From Zopfochytrium polystomum (taxonomy: Eukaryota; Chytridiomycota; Chytridiomycetes; Chytridiales; Chytridiaceae): a stretch of 64,000 bases of DNA. The position numbers and the translations under genes were made by a program. Below the pieces are notes generated by a model. That model searched no databases. It was given only the letters and a program-made list of their open reading frames with translations, and was not told the origin of the DNA. Positions within the stretch are counted from its first letter, which is position 1, and every line of letters starts with the position of its first letter. The DNA is taken from NCBI GenBank assembly GCA_025765615.1, contig JAIVFJ010000234.1:31347-95346 (forward strand), given 5' to 3'. This document shows positions 1 through 11,491 of this stretch, piece by piece.

Positions 1-30
1 AGAAAGGTCCAGAAAGGGCAATTAGTAATA

Positions 31-175
31 CAATGATACCTATGATACCAATGATACCAATGATACCAATGACAACAAGACAAGTCAGGTAAGCAAAGAA
101 GGTTCCAGAAGGTTCCAGAAGGTTCCACAAGGTTCCATGAAGGAATGTTCCAGAAGGTTCCAGAGGTTTCCAGAG
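31..175. repeat. Two short minisatellites
   Basis: Positions 31-72 hold about four copies of a 9-bp unit (AATGATACC with drift). Positions 101-175 hold about seven copies of a decamer close to GGTTCCAGAA. Neither is coding. The short reading frames over this stretch are by-products of the repeats. Confidence 0.85.
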
Positions 176-579
176 GGTGATTCATGACAGGTAGGAGCCG
201 CTTGATGGAAGGATAGAGGGTAAATCTGTGGTGGTGCCTCTAGGTTCCTGTCAATACATCTATTCAAATCCAGGTCTCTCAAGGTGATATGAATGAGCTG
301 GCTGGTCAGGTACTGCTGCAGAAATGGTCTCTCAGGTATGCCCCCATCTCCCTGGTTGTTGGCTCCTGTGGCCTCTGGTGGGCCTGGTCTTCACTGGGTT
401 CAGACCCTCTTTCTCTCAGATTAATGCCTGTGATGTCATGGTGCCACATTTGGGTGAGGGAGTGGGTGTTAACCTTCCTTGCTTCTAAGATAGGGAATTC
501 CTCTGGCTTGGTGAAGCAGATGTCTGTGTCCTAGTAGGGTGAAGTAAGAAGAGTCCCACTGTCTCCCACCCCTGTGTGC

Positions 580-1902
580 CCCCTCCTTGGATTGAGTTGG
601 AACTTCTCCTTGGAGTGAGACAAGTTCTGTCTGGTTCTGTTAAGTGGAAAACAGTTCTGATTTAATTCAACAGACACCTCTGCACACTAACTGTTCCTTG
701 TGTTTGCCCTCTGTGTCCAACCCCCTCCAACTTAGGGCTTGTCTTTGACAGAGAGGGAGCCTTGCTCCATGGTGGTGGCTCCAACAGACCGGGGTCTGGC
801 CACTTTCCTCCCCACTCTCTTGTCTTCTTCAGTTGGATTGGAGTGCTGCACTTAGTGCCGCTCCCTGGAGCTTGTTGCATCTTGCACCTCCAGCATTGTT
901 ACCGGATTTCCTGGTCCCCTTTGGCTTTGGCTTTTGCCTCCCATTGGGCCCACTCTGTGTCATGGACCAGAGAACCCTGCACATTCTTTGCTGGTGTGCC
1001 ACCTTTTCACAGTTGCCTTTGGTCTGAGTGTGAGAGTCTTCTCTTTGTGTGTAGTAAGAGAGTTTCTTTGTGTTTCTTGGGCTTCTTAAGACTCCAAATA
1101 CACTGTCCTGTCTAGTGACCCCTAGACATCTCCTTTTTGCCCTTTTTCACTTTTCAGGATTGGTATTTAGGCCATTGCTCTATTTGCCACCCTTAGCCCA
1201 GGGTGAGGATTTAGAGAGCACAGTCTCACACCCCTCCTTGGATTGAGTTGGAACCTCTCTTGGGAGTGAGACAAGATGTGTCTGGTTCTGTTAAGTGGAA
1301 AACAGTTCTGGTTTGATCCAACAGGCACCTCTGCACACTAACTGTTCCTTGTGCTTGCCCTTTGCGTCCAACCCCCTCCAACTTAGGGCTTGTCTTTGGC
1401 AGAGAGGGAGCTGGTGCTCCAAGGTGGTGGCTCCAACAGGTTGGGACCTGGCCACTTTCCTCCCCACTCTCTTGCCTTTCCCCTTGGCTTCTGCCTTGGG
1501 AAGGAGCTGGCACAGATTGGTTGGTGCTGCCTTAGATGTCCTCTTTGTTGCCATGAGTCTCATTCCTTACTGAGTGATTCAGTCCCTTTGGCTTTGCCAT
1601 TGGGGTTTCTCTGTGTCTTGGACCAGAGGCATTTTACACTTTCTTTGTGATTGTGCCACCCTTGTCACACTTCTCTGATGTTTCCCTTTCAGATGTGTGA
1701 TGACTGCTTGTTTTTGTGTTTGAAGAGTTTCTTTTGTGTTTGATGATGGCCTTTAGAAGACTCCAAATACATTTTCCTGTCTGGTGACCCCTAGACACCT
1801 TCTCTTGCCCTTTTCATTAAATAGGATTGGTATTTAGGCCATTGCTCTATTTCCACCTCCAGCCCAGGGTGAGGAGATTTAGAGAGCACACTCTCACACT
1901 AG
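580..1902. repeat. Diverged direct tandem duplication, unit about 650 bp
   Basis: Copy A (about 580-1229) and copy B (about 1230-1902) align along their whole length at an offset near 650 bp. Shared landmarks include CTCCTTGGATTGAGTTGGAA (from 583 and 1233), a block on the Cys/Pro-rich strand around 670-740 and 1325-1395, and the closing block GGTATTTAGGCCATTGCTCT near 1160 and 1830. The copies differ by many substitutions and small indels, so the duplication is old. No frame stays open through both copies in a way that suggests a protein. Confidence 0.85.
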
Positions 1903-3717
1903 CTTTCTTTCTCTTGAGGAAAAATTGGGAAGAAAAGAGACTGAACCATTGACAAAAAAAGAAAAGACCTTTGTGTCTCTTTTTCCCCTTCTTTCTTTGT
2001 CTTCCAAGTCTCAATAAAACAGTAAGGCCGTGATGATTTGAATGTTCAGATGACACTTTTTACCACAGTGGCAATGCCCAAATTTAGGCCCTTTTCGTCT
2101 TTCCTTTTCTTCTTTGGCTTCCAGAATCTCAATAAAACAGTAAGGCCAATGTTTCGACTTTCAATAAAATGATAAAAATAGTTGGGGACAGCCATGGTCA
2201 CCACATGACAAAACTTATCACAACGGCACTAACTCCGGAGAAAATTATCCAGAAAACCAGGTTCGGATATCAAAAGCCGGATATTTGCTCGGGTTTTCTG
2301 ATTTTTTCCGAACTTTTAATCAAAAACGTTAAGGGTTTTCGTGCTCACGTACAGGAGTAACATCTCGATTTTCTCCGCGCTTTCGCCAAAGTTTCGAATT
2401 TTTGACACGGTTACATAACTGTATCCGCCGGAGGCCAGCCTTACTTTCACATCTACTGCATCGACTTGTTTGATCTAATGCATTGTCTTGACAGTTTGGT
2501 TTATTGGCGGTCCCCATCCAAGTCTTCAGCTTCTAAGGCAATATGAAAGTCATTTATTGAAAATCAAAGAGGAACCGATTTGCCTCATGAATCGACCCTA
2601 CTGGCTCATCAATCTCAATTGAGTTCTGCTGCTCTGAGAATTGTTCCAATGAACTGTGGGAAAGTTGCAGGCTTGTTTCCTCTGCCACCCCTTTGAGATA
2701 GATCTTAAATGCATCTTTCAGTTCCCACCTGTCTAAGGAAAGATCATTGAATCAACCAAAGGCTGTGGACGTGGTGATTCTTTCCGACAAGATGAGGAGA
2801 CTAATAGCTGATTGGAATTCCAGGCCGTATTGAAGTCATCCCAATCTGCATGTAACCGAGTTCTCTTCCTGTTGCCATCTCCCCAGCAGAGATATTGCTA
2901 AAAGTGACAACTGGACTCTTGCAAGTTCTGGGTAAATTTAAATTGGAGGATAGTGTTTGACATCGTCATCAGACACTGCATCAGGTAAATTTTGTCACAA
3001 TCAGTCCAAATTTCTCAGGACTTTTCTGAACTGTTGCCTTTTTCACTGCACCTTGTGGGAACTCTGCGTATCAGAACACAAAGAGCCAGCTGATTTGTGT
3101 CATCACTCGGGTGGCGTTTTTTCGCGCACAATAGGGCAACCTCCATCGGAGTACTTTTATATAGTAACCAATACCTGGAAGTTAGGATGATTTCCAACAC
3201 TTGCGTCAGGTTTGATTCAGTGTCGAATAATACACAATCTGCGAGGCTAGAATTCCATGAATCACAAAGCATCTCAAGTTGAATAACTCCAAGCTACTTA
3301 TTACTCTCCCGCATCTGGGTATAACAAGGCCACCTTGGAACGGTTTCTGTGCAATTCCCCCAAAACTTGATGAACGAGCTGCGTTTGAATCAGGCGCAGC
3401 TGGAGCCATGGTGATAGCACGGGCGGAGGAAGGGCAATGCAGACCTAGACTTAGTGATTTCCGTTATTTCCTATTTCTTCTAGTTATGATAGTCATAGAC
3501 GAGATCATGTTACTGGTTCCTCACGATCGAAGACCTTTCCCCATTAGACCGTGGTGTGCATCGAATACCGCTGGGTGGGTTCTTTCCTATGGCGGATCCC
3601 AACCCGAGTGAAAATTCCATGCTTGCAATGGCGTGAAGCAGTCGACAACAGGAAAACGAAAAGTCACGCAGGTGTTCAGTTACGAGAAAAAAAGAGAAAT
3701 GTATTCTGTTGTGCAAT
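1903..3717. other. Gene-poor left flank
   Basis: AT-rich sequence without a convincing gene. A 21-nt element TCTCAATAAAACAGTAAGGC occurs twice (near 2010 and 2127). The short reading frames here show no domain, no codon bias and no splice continuity. It ends just downstream of the first P450 stop codon. Confidence 0.6.
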
Positions 3718-5994
3718 TCAGTTTTCAAGTGAATCAAGTCTGAACAGAATGCTTTCGGGATGAGGTTTGGCAAGCAAGAACCCAATTTGTGGCTTGATCG
3801 ATATCTCGTAGTTTCTCACTGTCGATTGAGGGGCGAGGTAAAATGTAAAGGGAAAATGTTAGCCACATCCCCGTGAGGGTGCAACTTTTTTCTTTTTTTT
3901 TTCTTCTGGTACAAACCAAGAGAAACGACCCACTCTGGTATGAAGAGACTTACATAGTACGATCAGAGCGGACCGAAGCATGGCCATCCCCATCTGCGCT
4001 CCCGGGCACTGCCTGCTTCCTATACCGAACATGACAAACTGGCCGGCGGGCAGCGCGATCCCGCCGCCGCGGGCAGGATCTATAAACCTGTCCGGGCGAA
4101 ATGATTCAGCATCGGGACCCCAGTGGGCCGGGTGACGGTGGTGGCCGTCGAGGTTGAAGCGGACGCTGCAGCCGGCGGGCAGGACGAGTGGCGTATGTGC
4201 TTCTACAGTGTCGACGTCCAGCGGGACGACGACGTCGTGCTGCATTCGCCGCGGCCATGGGAACAGCTCGTTGGAGATAGACCGCGAGGACTCGCGGATC
4301 AGCGGGTCGATTGCCCCGGCGAGCTGCCGGACGTGCCCTGCAGTCGGCGTTGTCGCTGCGCCGAGGACCGTGACGATTTCTTTGCGCAGCCGGACTTGGA
4401 GGGATGGTTGGAGAGCGAGGTGATGGCAGGCGATGCTGGTGAGAAAGGACACGTTCGCAGTGGCTTGTGTATGTGTGTGTGTGTGTGTGTGTATGTGTGT
4501 GCGTGTGTATGTGCGTTGTGTGAGTGTGTGTGGATGCGTGTCAAAGCGTAGTTGTGGTCAATAGAGCCCTCTTACAGAGCATTCAATCTAATGCAGAATA
4601 TGAGTTACCTGCAAGTATGATCTCTGCAAGATTATGCTTGACCTCTTCTTCCGACAGCACACCATCCCTGAGTGCGAGTGCCATGCGGGTGGGAACATCC
4701 TTGGGGCCGTCCGCGCCAGTAAGGCTCTGTTCGGAGTTTTGCGTCTCGGACAGACGTTTCTGACTGGCCTCCACGAAAGCAAACAAGGTTTCGTGGATTT
4801 TGGCAACGTAAGCTTCGCCTTCCATGCGGTTTCCGTTGAAGAAGCGCATGTTGAAAAGTCGTTCAAATAGATGAAGTTCATCACCTCGTTGCACCTGAGT
4901 GAGAAAGAGGGGGGAAATTTAGTTGTGGCATTCAATGATCTGATAGGAGCAAACCTTAAAATCAACCCCATACAACTCCTGGCCGACACAGTCCATCGCA
5001 AAGCGAGCCACATAGTCTGCCAACATAAATTTGGAGTCCAAGCGTTTTTGTTCAACGGTTGTCTTTAAGAGGTCCGTCATGGTCGGAATAATGTCACCGT
5101 CCCACTTTCGACCTTGGAAGACGGGCATAAGCACCGATTTGACCCGAAGGAATGAATCGCCGAACGTGAACTGGATATTCCTTCACCCCAAATGTTTAAA
5201 CTAACAGTAATAATGTGTTGATACTTACTTTCCAACAAGGGAAGTGAATATTCCGGGAGCCGGAGGGGCTTTGGGGTGGTCGATTTCTGTCAGAGGAAGA
5301 ACAGGTATCAGTTTAAGGGATGGAAACAAAATCTATACAAACCGATGATTTTCCCGTAAATCTTTGCGTATTCGATACCACAAACGTGGATGACCCATCG
5401 ATCCGAGCGCTAAAGGAATACAAAGCAATTGATTCACGGCCCGACGCGCATTCGAAATACGAAATTTGCCGACTCACCGCAAGGTAAGTCCTCAGTATAT
5501 TTTGGCGACGCAGTTCCTTCAGCAGCGGCTCGGCCTGCGTCCATTCGTTTCCAATGTTGAACGTCCGCAGGAACCATGTCTTGATTCGCGCTCCTCGCGA
5601 AAACATAGGAATTCGGAGACTTGATGGGGAGAGGCAAGGGTTGTTGTTGTTGTGTAAGATTATCAGTTACCAAATTGCAGGTTTTCAAAACTGAAAAGGG
5701 GGGGGTAGAGACGAGGATTGCTCACGTTCCAGCGGACGACGCGGCGATTTTCCTCCGAAGAGAGAGCTCGAATGAGATGAAGCCAGCCAGCTCGCCGAGA
5801 GCGACGAGGCCGGCGCCCGCCACGACGAGCGACGCAGCGGCACGGAGGAAGAGGCGCAGAATGGGGCGGCTGCCAGCGCCGCCCTCGCTGACGATGCTGG
5901 CGAGCATTCGAACTACGAGGCCGCTTGCCGCGGTGCCGGTGGCGACGGCGGCGGCGGCGGGAAGAGGCGTTGTTGGTGGTGGAGACGAGGTCAT
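3718..5994 (-). CDS. Cytochrome P450, copy 1 (8 exons)
   Basis: Heme-thiolate oxygenase-type protein, predicted 552 aa, ER-anchored by an N-terminal hydrophobic segment in exon 1. Exons: 5726-5994, 5478-5619, 5343-5409, 5229-5286, 4955-5180, 4609-4894, 3954-4463, 3718-3818. All junctions are GT..AG and the exon sum divides by three. Exon 7 carries the K-helix ExxR as ESSR, a PERF-like FRPDRF, and the heme loop FGIGSRQCPGAQMG with the Cys ligand. The I-helix stretch at the exon 6/7 junction reads LAATANV and lacks the usual acidic residue and Thr. The start was chosen at MTSS, matching the paralogue at 14-16 kb. It is transcribed away from the fusion gene at 6423, with a 428-bp shared upstream region. 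CYP family and substrate cannot be assigned. Confidence 0.88.
4464..4520. repeat. (GT)n tract inside P450 copy-1 intron 6
   Basis: On the plus strand this is a (GT)n run with interruptions. On the gene's own strand it is a (CA)n run that reaches the splice acceptor at 4464-4465. The homologous intron of the second P450 also contains a CA/GT microsatellite, but at its donor end. Confidence 0.8.
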
Positions 5995-6247
5995 ATGTTG
6001 GTTCGGGCTTTGGCCTTTCTCTTTTCTTTTCCTTCTATTTTCTATTTTTACGTTTATAGCTGTTTTGAACAGTCTCCTTGTCTGTCTCTTTGTCTGTCTG
6101 CCCGTCTGTCTGCCTGTCTGTCCACTGCTTGCGCGTGTCTGCGCGACACGGCCAAGTTGGTTCTTCTCTACCACCTTCCATGACGGGAAGGTGGGGGTGG
6201 GGTGTCTCAAGAGGGCGAGACAGCGACAATGCACACACTCGCACACA

Positions 6248-6327
<80 letters not shown>

Positions 6328-6422
6328 TCTTTCTGTCTCTCCCTGTCTCTGCTCTCTGCTCTCTCTATATCAAAAAGCTCAGGAAGAACTGACACTGAAA
6401 CTACACCCACACTGAAGAAGCA
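5995..6422. promoter_or_regulatory. Divergent upstream region with (CT)n tract
   Basis: A 428-bp spacer between the start codons of P450 copy 1 (minus) and the dioxygenase-dehydrogenase-aminotransferase fusion (plus). It contains CTGT-type repeats (6060-6125) and a nearly pure (CT) run of about 75 bp (6250-6325). A shared bidirectional promoter is an inference from layout. No defined transcription-factor site was recognised. Confidence 0.5.
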
Positions 6423-9400
6423 ATGAACAGCACCAGCATTACCGCTAGCACCGCCAGGCATGCCGTCAAGTTCAATTCACTGATTGTTCGGTCAGCCGAG
6501 CCTGCTGTTCCCTCCGTCCTGCAAGGCCTCGGCCTGTTCCCTCTGCCAAAATTCAGCGAGGAGGAGGCCACAGCATCGGAAACAGCCGCACGCTCGCTGT
6601 ACGCCGCCCAGGACGGCTCCACAGTCTCCGTGAAGCTCGAGAACACATCCTGCGGAGGGCGTGTGCAAACCGTCGCAGCGGCCCAGTCCGGTCAGCCCAC
6701 CCCCGCACTGTCGGAGGTTCTGCGAGTCGACACGGTCGTCTTCACAATCGCCTGCTCCCTCGCGGACTTCGGGATCGTCCGCAGCGGCGGCGACAATCCA
6801 GAAGCCGTCGTGAAGACTGTCTCCGTCCCTGCCCTCGGTGCAGGCAATATGAGCTTCGCTGTTTTGCGCCCGGCGTGGGCTATGGGCTTGATGAGGTTTG
6901 TCGTCGTTTCCGTGGATGACTGTTCGCTCGGTTCGGGCAAAGTACTGGTATTTGACGACGACACGGAGACAATCGAAGCTGTCAGGTACAACATATCGTT
7001 CCAAGTAATCACGAAGTCTGACCAAAGGAACACGCAACCAACCCACAACCCTCCCCAGTGTCCCCCAGCCAATCCCTTCAGAGGTAGTTTGCGTGGATCA
7101 TGTCGCAATTGGTCTCCCCGAGCTTCTTGCCGCCAATGCTTTGGACTGGCTGACGCAAACGTTGCACTTTGAGCGTGTGCGCGGCGACAGTGAGCCGGAC
7201 GAAGGAGTAGCCGTGCGGCAGGGAACCAGCGGAATGCACATGCTGACCTGCCGGCCGGCGCCGGCCGCAAACTCTGCCGCAACCGGCTTCAGCGTCGTGC
7301 TTGTTGCACCGTTGCCGGGCGCGTGCGCGGGCCAGGTGGCCGACTTTGTGGAGCTGCACCGCGCAGGCGTGCAACACGTCGCGTTCGAGGCTAGTGACAT
7401 CCTCACGACCGTCGCGCGCATTCGCGCCGACGACTCCACGCTGCAAAGTGGCGCATCGGGCCTGCGTCTCGTCGATCCCCGCCCCGACACATGGGAGGAC
7501 CCGCTTGAGCGCGCTCTGCTCGCCCCGCCTTCTCTCGTCGGTACGCTGCTCGACGGTGTTGCCGCGTGCAAAGACAGCAAAGTGATCGTGGACATCAAGG
7601 TTCCCGGAGACGGCAGCGTCGTCCCGTCGATCTCCGAGGCCAGCGCTGCTGGGACGCTGCCCACGCACGGAGTGCTCCGCCAGATCTTCACCTTGCCGCC
7701 GTCACCCGATTGCGCCATCTTCTTTGAGCTCATTCAGCGGGAAAATTACACCGGCTTCGCACAGAAAAACATTGCCACGCTGTTTGAGGCGCTCGAGGCG
7801 GACCTGACGGTCTTGTATGTTGACGAGGGTCCTTGGCAATGCTACTCTGAAAGATTGGGTAGTCGAAACCCAGAAGGCGACTGGCAAAAAGGTCGACGTT
7901 CGCAGCATTAGGGCGGAGACAGAAACAGAACTTTGCAAGTACCTGAAGAGCTCATCGTTGAGGTTTGATGTGGTAGTTTCCAGCTTCACCCCCGTCTCGG
8001 AGACGGTTCTGGAAAGCTTTACTCACAAGCCAAAGATAATTCAAGCCCAAGGATCGGGTTATAATCACATCGACATCGAAGCGTGCCGTTCCCGAAACAT
8101 CAAAGTGTGTAATAACATTGACTGGTAAGGTGGTGTGAGGTTCAAGCAGTTTGCCTAAGACACATCACTTTCTTCCGAAAAATGCAAGGTGTTCCACTGA
8201 AGTCGCCGAGTACGTTATGGCTGCTATCCTTGGCTCAGCGGGTCGCCTCAACGAGCTTGGGGCTCTTATGGCGGAAGGAACCTGGGACCGCAACGCCGTG
8301 CCGCGCTCCTCGGTCAGGGAGGCCACCCTTGGTATAGTTGGTTACGGCAAGATAGGGCAGACCGTCGAGTCCTTCGCCCGAAGCTTTGGGATGCAGGTTG
8401 TTATCTGCGATCCACTCCTTCAGCGCTCGGTCCCGCTCCATGACCTCCTTCGTGCAAGCGACTACGTCAGCCTCCACGTGCCGCTCACTTCGGAGACCCG
8501 CGCACTGGTGGGGGCCGCAGAGCTGGCGCTGATGAAACCCGGCTCGGTCCTCATCAACACTTCGCGCGGTGGGGTGGTCAGCGAGCAGGCCATCCTCGAG
8601 GCACTCGACGACGGCGCCACGGTCCGCGCGTACGTCGCGGACGTCTTTGCCAACGAGCCCCTGCCAGCTTCGCATCCCCTAAGAACCCACCCTCGCGCGG
8701 TGTTGACGCCACATGTTGCGGGCAAGACCGTTCAGTCCTCTGCCAAGGCCGCGACGCAAATTGCCGAGAACCTGCGGCGGCTCCTCGCCGGTGAGGAGCC
8801 ACTCCTGAGGGAGGTGGCGGGGGACGACCTCGACCGTGATGTCAGCGACGCTAGTGACAGTGACGAGGCGACCGTGGTGGTTCCTGACACCTCCGAACGT
8901 AAGACTGTGACCAAAAGCGACGGCGGCCCCGAGGAAAAGGCTCTGGAGCCAAGAACCATGCGCGATATCTTCGACCAGCTGTGCCGCCCCGGCTCGAGTG
9001 TCATGAACCTTGCGGCTGGGATGGTGGAGTTCGAGCCGCCTCAGGACCTGAGGCAGCTAGCCTCCGACATTGTCCTTGGAGTCTCGTCCGCTCAGTTTTC
9101 GGAGATCCCGTGAGCTGGCACCATTTCCGAAATTGCATCCCACTAGCTACTTGTCCTCGCCTTCTTTTTCAGTCCTTCACTGTTAACCGAGACTTTATTC
9201 CTTGCCGCTCACCCTACAGGGTCTTTCACATGTACAGGGAGCGCAAGGGAGACTCTATCTACGTGCGCGGAATCCAAAAGCTTCAAGAGATGCACTACGG
9301 CCTGGGGCCAATTGACCATTCCAACATCCTCGCTACGTCGGGCGTGTCGGGCGGCACGATTTCCGTCTTTCTGGCGCTGAACGAGAGGCTTGGTGACGCA

Positions 9401-10445
9401 GCGACTGTTCGAATCGGACTGCTGGATCCGTTTTACATCTACCACCGCGATCAAGCCTTATCCGTGTTCGGTGCGCGGGCAGAGTTTGTCCACTTGCCGC
9501 TTGGCGCGGACGGCTTCGCGGTGGACGGCGATGCGCTCCGCAAAGCGGCCAGCACGCTGGACGCCGTGGTGTTCACGAATCCCGGAAACCCAACTGCCCG
9601 CGCTTTCACACCGGATGACATTGCAGCCGTCGAGGCAGCGGCACGGGCGAACCCCCACTGCCTGTTTGTATCGGACGAGGTCTACGCCGACATGATGATA
9701 CGCGGCGCGCGGCTCTGCTCCTTCCGCTCTCCGTTGCCGGAGAACATTGTAGTCCTTCGCGGTTTCTCAAAGGCGCTCGCCGTTGGAGCGTGGCGCTTGG
9801 GGTACGCGTTGGGGCACAAGAAGACTTTGGAGACGATGGCCACTGCGCACGATCGCGTCTTCATTTGCGCAAAGTAAGGCTCTATTTGCACAAGAATATC
9901 TCACAACCATTCTGCTTTGGTCTTACACCGATTGATCTATTTTTTTTCTTCCCGTCAGCTGGACGCAGATGGCTGTCGGTTCGTACATTGTTAACAACTA
10001 CGAGAGCTTCAAAAACCACACGCAACGAATCTCCAAAGTCCTCGAGGCGAACGAAACACTTCTCGCGGATGCCTTCGAAAAGGTGAAAGGTCTCTTCCTC
10101 GGCGCCTCCTGTTTTGATTAGCGCAACACTCCCCTCTTTCCCTCCTCCCAACAAAATCACCAGGGTCTCGGATGGACCCTGATCCGCGGAGACGGCTCCA
10201 TGTTCCGCCTCGTCCGGCACACATGCGAAACGGACGGGCAAGCATTTCAGCGAGTTCTGGACTGCGGGTTGGCGGTAGTTCCCGGACGCATGTTCTCCTC
10301 ACCTGCCGCCGGCCGCGTCGGCCTGGTGCGCATCCATCTCGCTTTCTCCACTGCCAAGGCCGAAATTATGGCGGCGCGGTTGCTGCGTGGTGGAGTAGAA
10401 GGCCCCGCTCCTTCAGCCGCCGTCCCTGCCGTCGCCGGGCGTTGA
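6423..10445 (+). CDS. Trifunctional fusion: HPPD/HMS-like dioxygenase + D-2-hydroxyacid dehydrogenase + PLP aminotransferase
   Basis: Predicted about 1200 aa. Exons: 6423-7004, 7084-8124, 8189-9109, 9220-9873, 9959-10082, 10164-10445. Domain 1 (about 1-430) is a 4-hydroxyphenylpyruvate dioxygenase-family protein with three Fe ligands in context: His200 (VDHVAIG), His292 (QHVAFEASDI), Glu409 (FFELIQRE). The family's C-terminal GFGxGNF motif is GFAQKNI here. Domain 2 (about 440-790) has the Rossmann motif GIVGYGKIGQ and the Arg (NTSRGG), Glu (FANEP) and His (TPHVAG) of D-2-hydroxyacid dehydrogenases. An acidic linker leads to domain 3 (about 840-1190), a class I/II aminotransferase with NPGNPTARAF, SDEVYADM and the PLP lysine in GFSKA. 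Exon 2 needs one base skipped near 7827-7829 (GGG) to join domains 1 and 2; all later phases then close. Likely chemistry is 4-HPP to hydroxymandelate, hydroxyphenylglyoxylate and hydroxyphenylglycine. Tyrosine/4-HPP/hydroxyphenyllactate metabolism is the alternative. Confidence 0.82.
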
Positions 10446-11491
10446 TTCCGCCAGAAGGGTCTATGTCTGCAAATGCTATTAATACTGGCGAGACGTCGCC
10501 AACCTCTTTTTTTTTTTTTTTTTGGTCAACCTTGTGCTGCCTTGGCCTTTTTGTCTTCGTGTCCACACACGAACTCTTACTTTGGTTTTTCTTTTCTTTC
10601 CTTGTTCTTTTGTTCAGTCTGCACCCCACTGGGACTGGGTGTGAAGCATGTCTTGGTCGCTTCCCTTCATCGGACCTTGACCCCACCGGTCAGTCCGCCA
10701 CTGTTGAGATTTTTGTCATGGCCGTATGTTCGACCTCGTCCTTGTGTGGCTCAAATAATAATCCATTAGAAGAACATTGTGTGCAGAGTATCAGTTGACT
10801 CTCTCGTGAAGGACTGACCGGTTTTGGAGCTAAGGACCATCGGTCACTATGCTAAACCTCTGGACGCCTTGTTCGTCCCTCTCCAGTCTGCCTCATCGGC
10901 TGTCCGGCAGACATGACTTCACGCGTTTGGGCTCGACTGTCGATTCAAATGGGGCATGATGGGATGCAGGCAACGTTTGGCCAAGGAGTGGCAGCATTGC
11001 AGGTCGTGGTGCGCCGGTGGATGAAAAGGGATACCACTAGAAGCCGCTACACAGTTCGCCACTCGTTGTCGTGAAAGACACGGACCAAGTGGTACTTGCG
11101 CCGACGGGGGTAAAAAGAGTAGCTCGTGTGTTTCCTTGTAAGGGTTGGGTTGTCCGCCCATTTTCATTTTTGAAACGCGAAATCAAGACTGAGATCAGAC
11201 GTTAGGAAGAGGTCAGATATCCTCAGGTGTTCTGTTTATTTCTGCTGGCAGTGAGAATGGGGAAACTGAATAATATTGATAAGGAGTATAACACTACTCT
11301 GATCACAGATTCTTGAGAAACCAAATCGACCGGCGTGTGCAGGTGAAAAACAGAGGTGAGTACTTCGTGCGCAAAAATTGCTGTTTTAATCCGCTCCTCA
11401 AAAAGCAATGCCAAAACAGAGCCATCAGTAGCAGCGAAGTATGGGACTCATCTTGCTCGCAAAAGGAAACCACAACGACCAAGCTTCAGGC
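10446..11491. other. Convergent intergenic region
   Basis: Lies between the 3' end of the fusion gene (plus) and the 3' end of the beta-repeat membrane protein (minus), so it should hold both 3' UTRs and terminators. There is a poly-T run at 10507-10524 on the plus strand. No gene was found. Confidence 0.6.

Noticed and set aside
6200..6430. Reading frames of 70-260 codons with long Leu-Ser or Arg-Glu runs
   Set aside because: They are translations of the (CT)n/(GA)n tract in both strands; the same applies at 21850-22180, 25845-25975, 30120-30320, 39600-39970.
7829..7853. A 25-nt intron that would also restore the fusion frame
   Set aside because: Shorter than any other intron in the window (shortest modelled is 48 nt), with a poor donor.
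7817..8128. Separate dehydrogenase gene starting at the ATG at 7817
   Set aside because: It would overlap the dioxygenase domain end by about 95 nt on the same strand, and the joined frame gives a natural linker. Kept only as an alternative to the frame correction.
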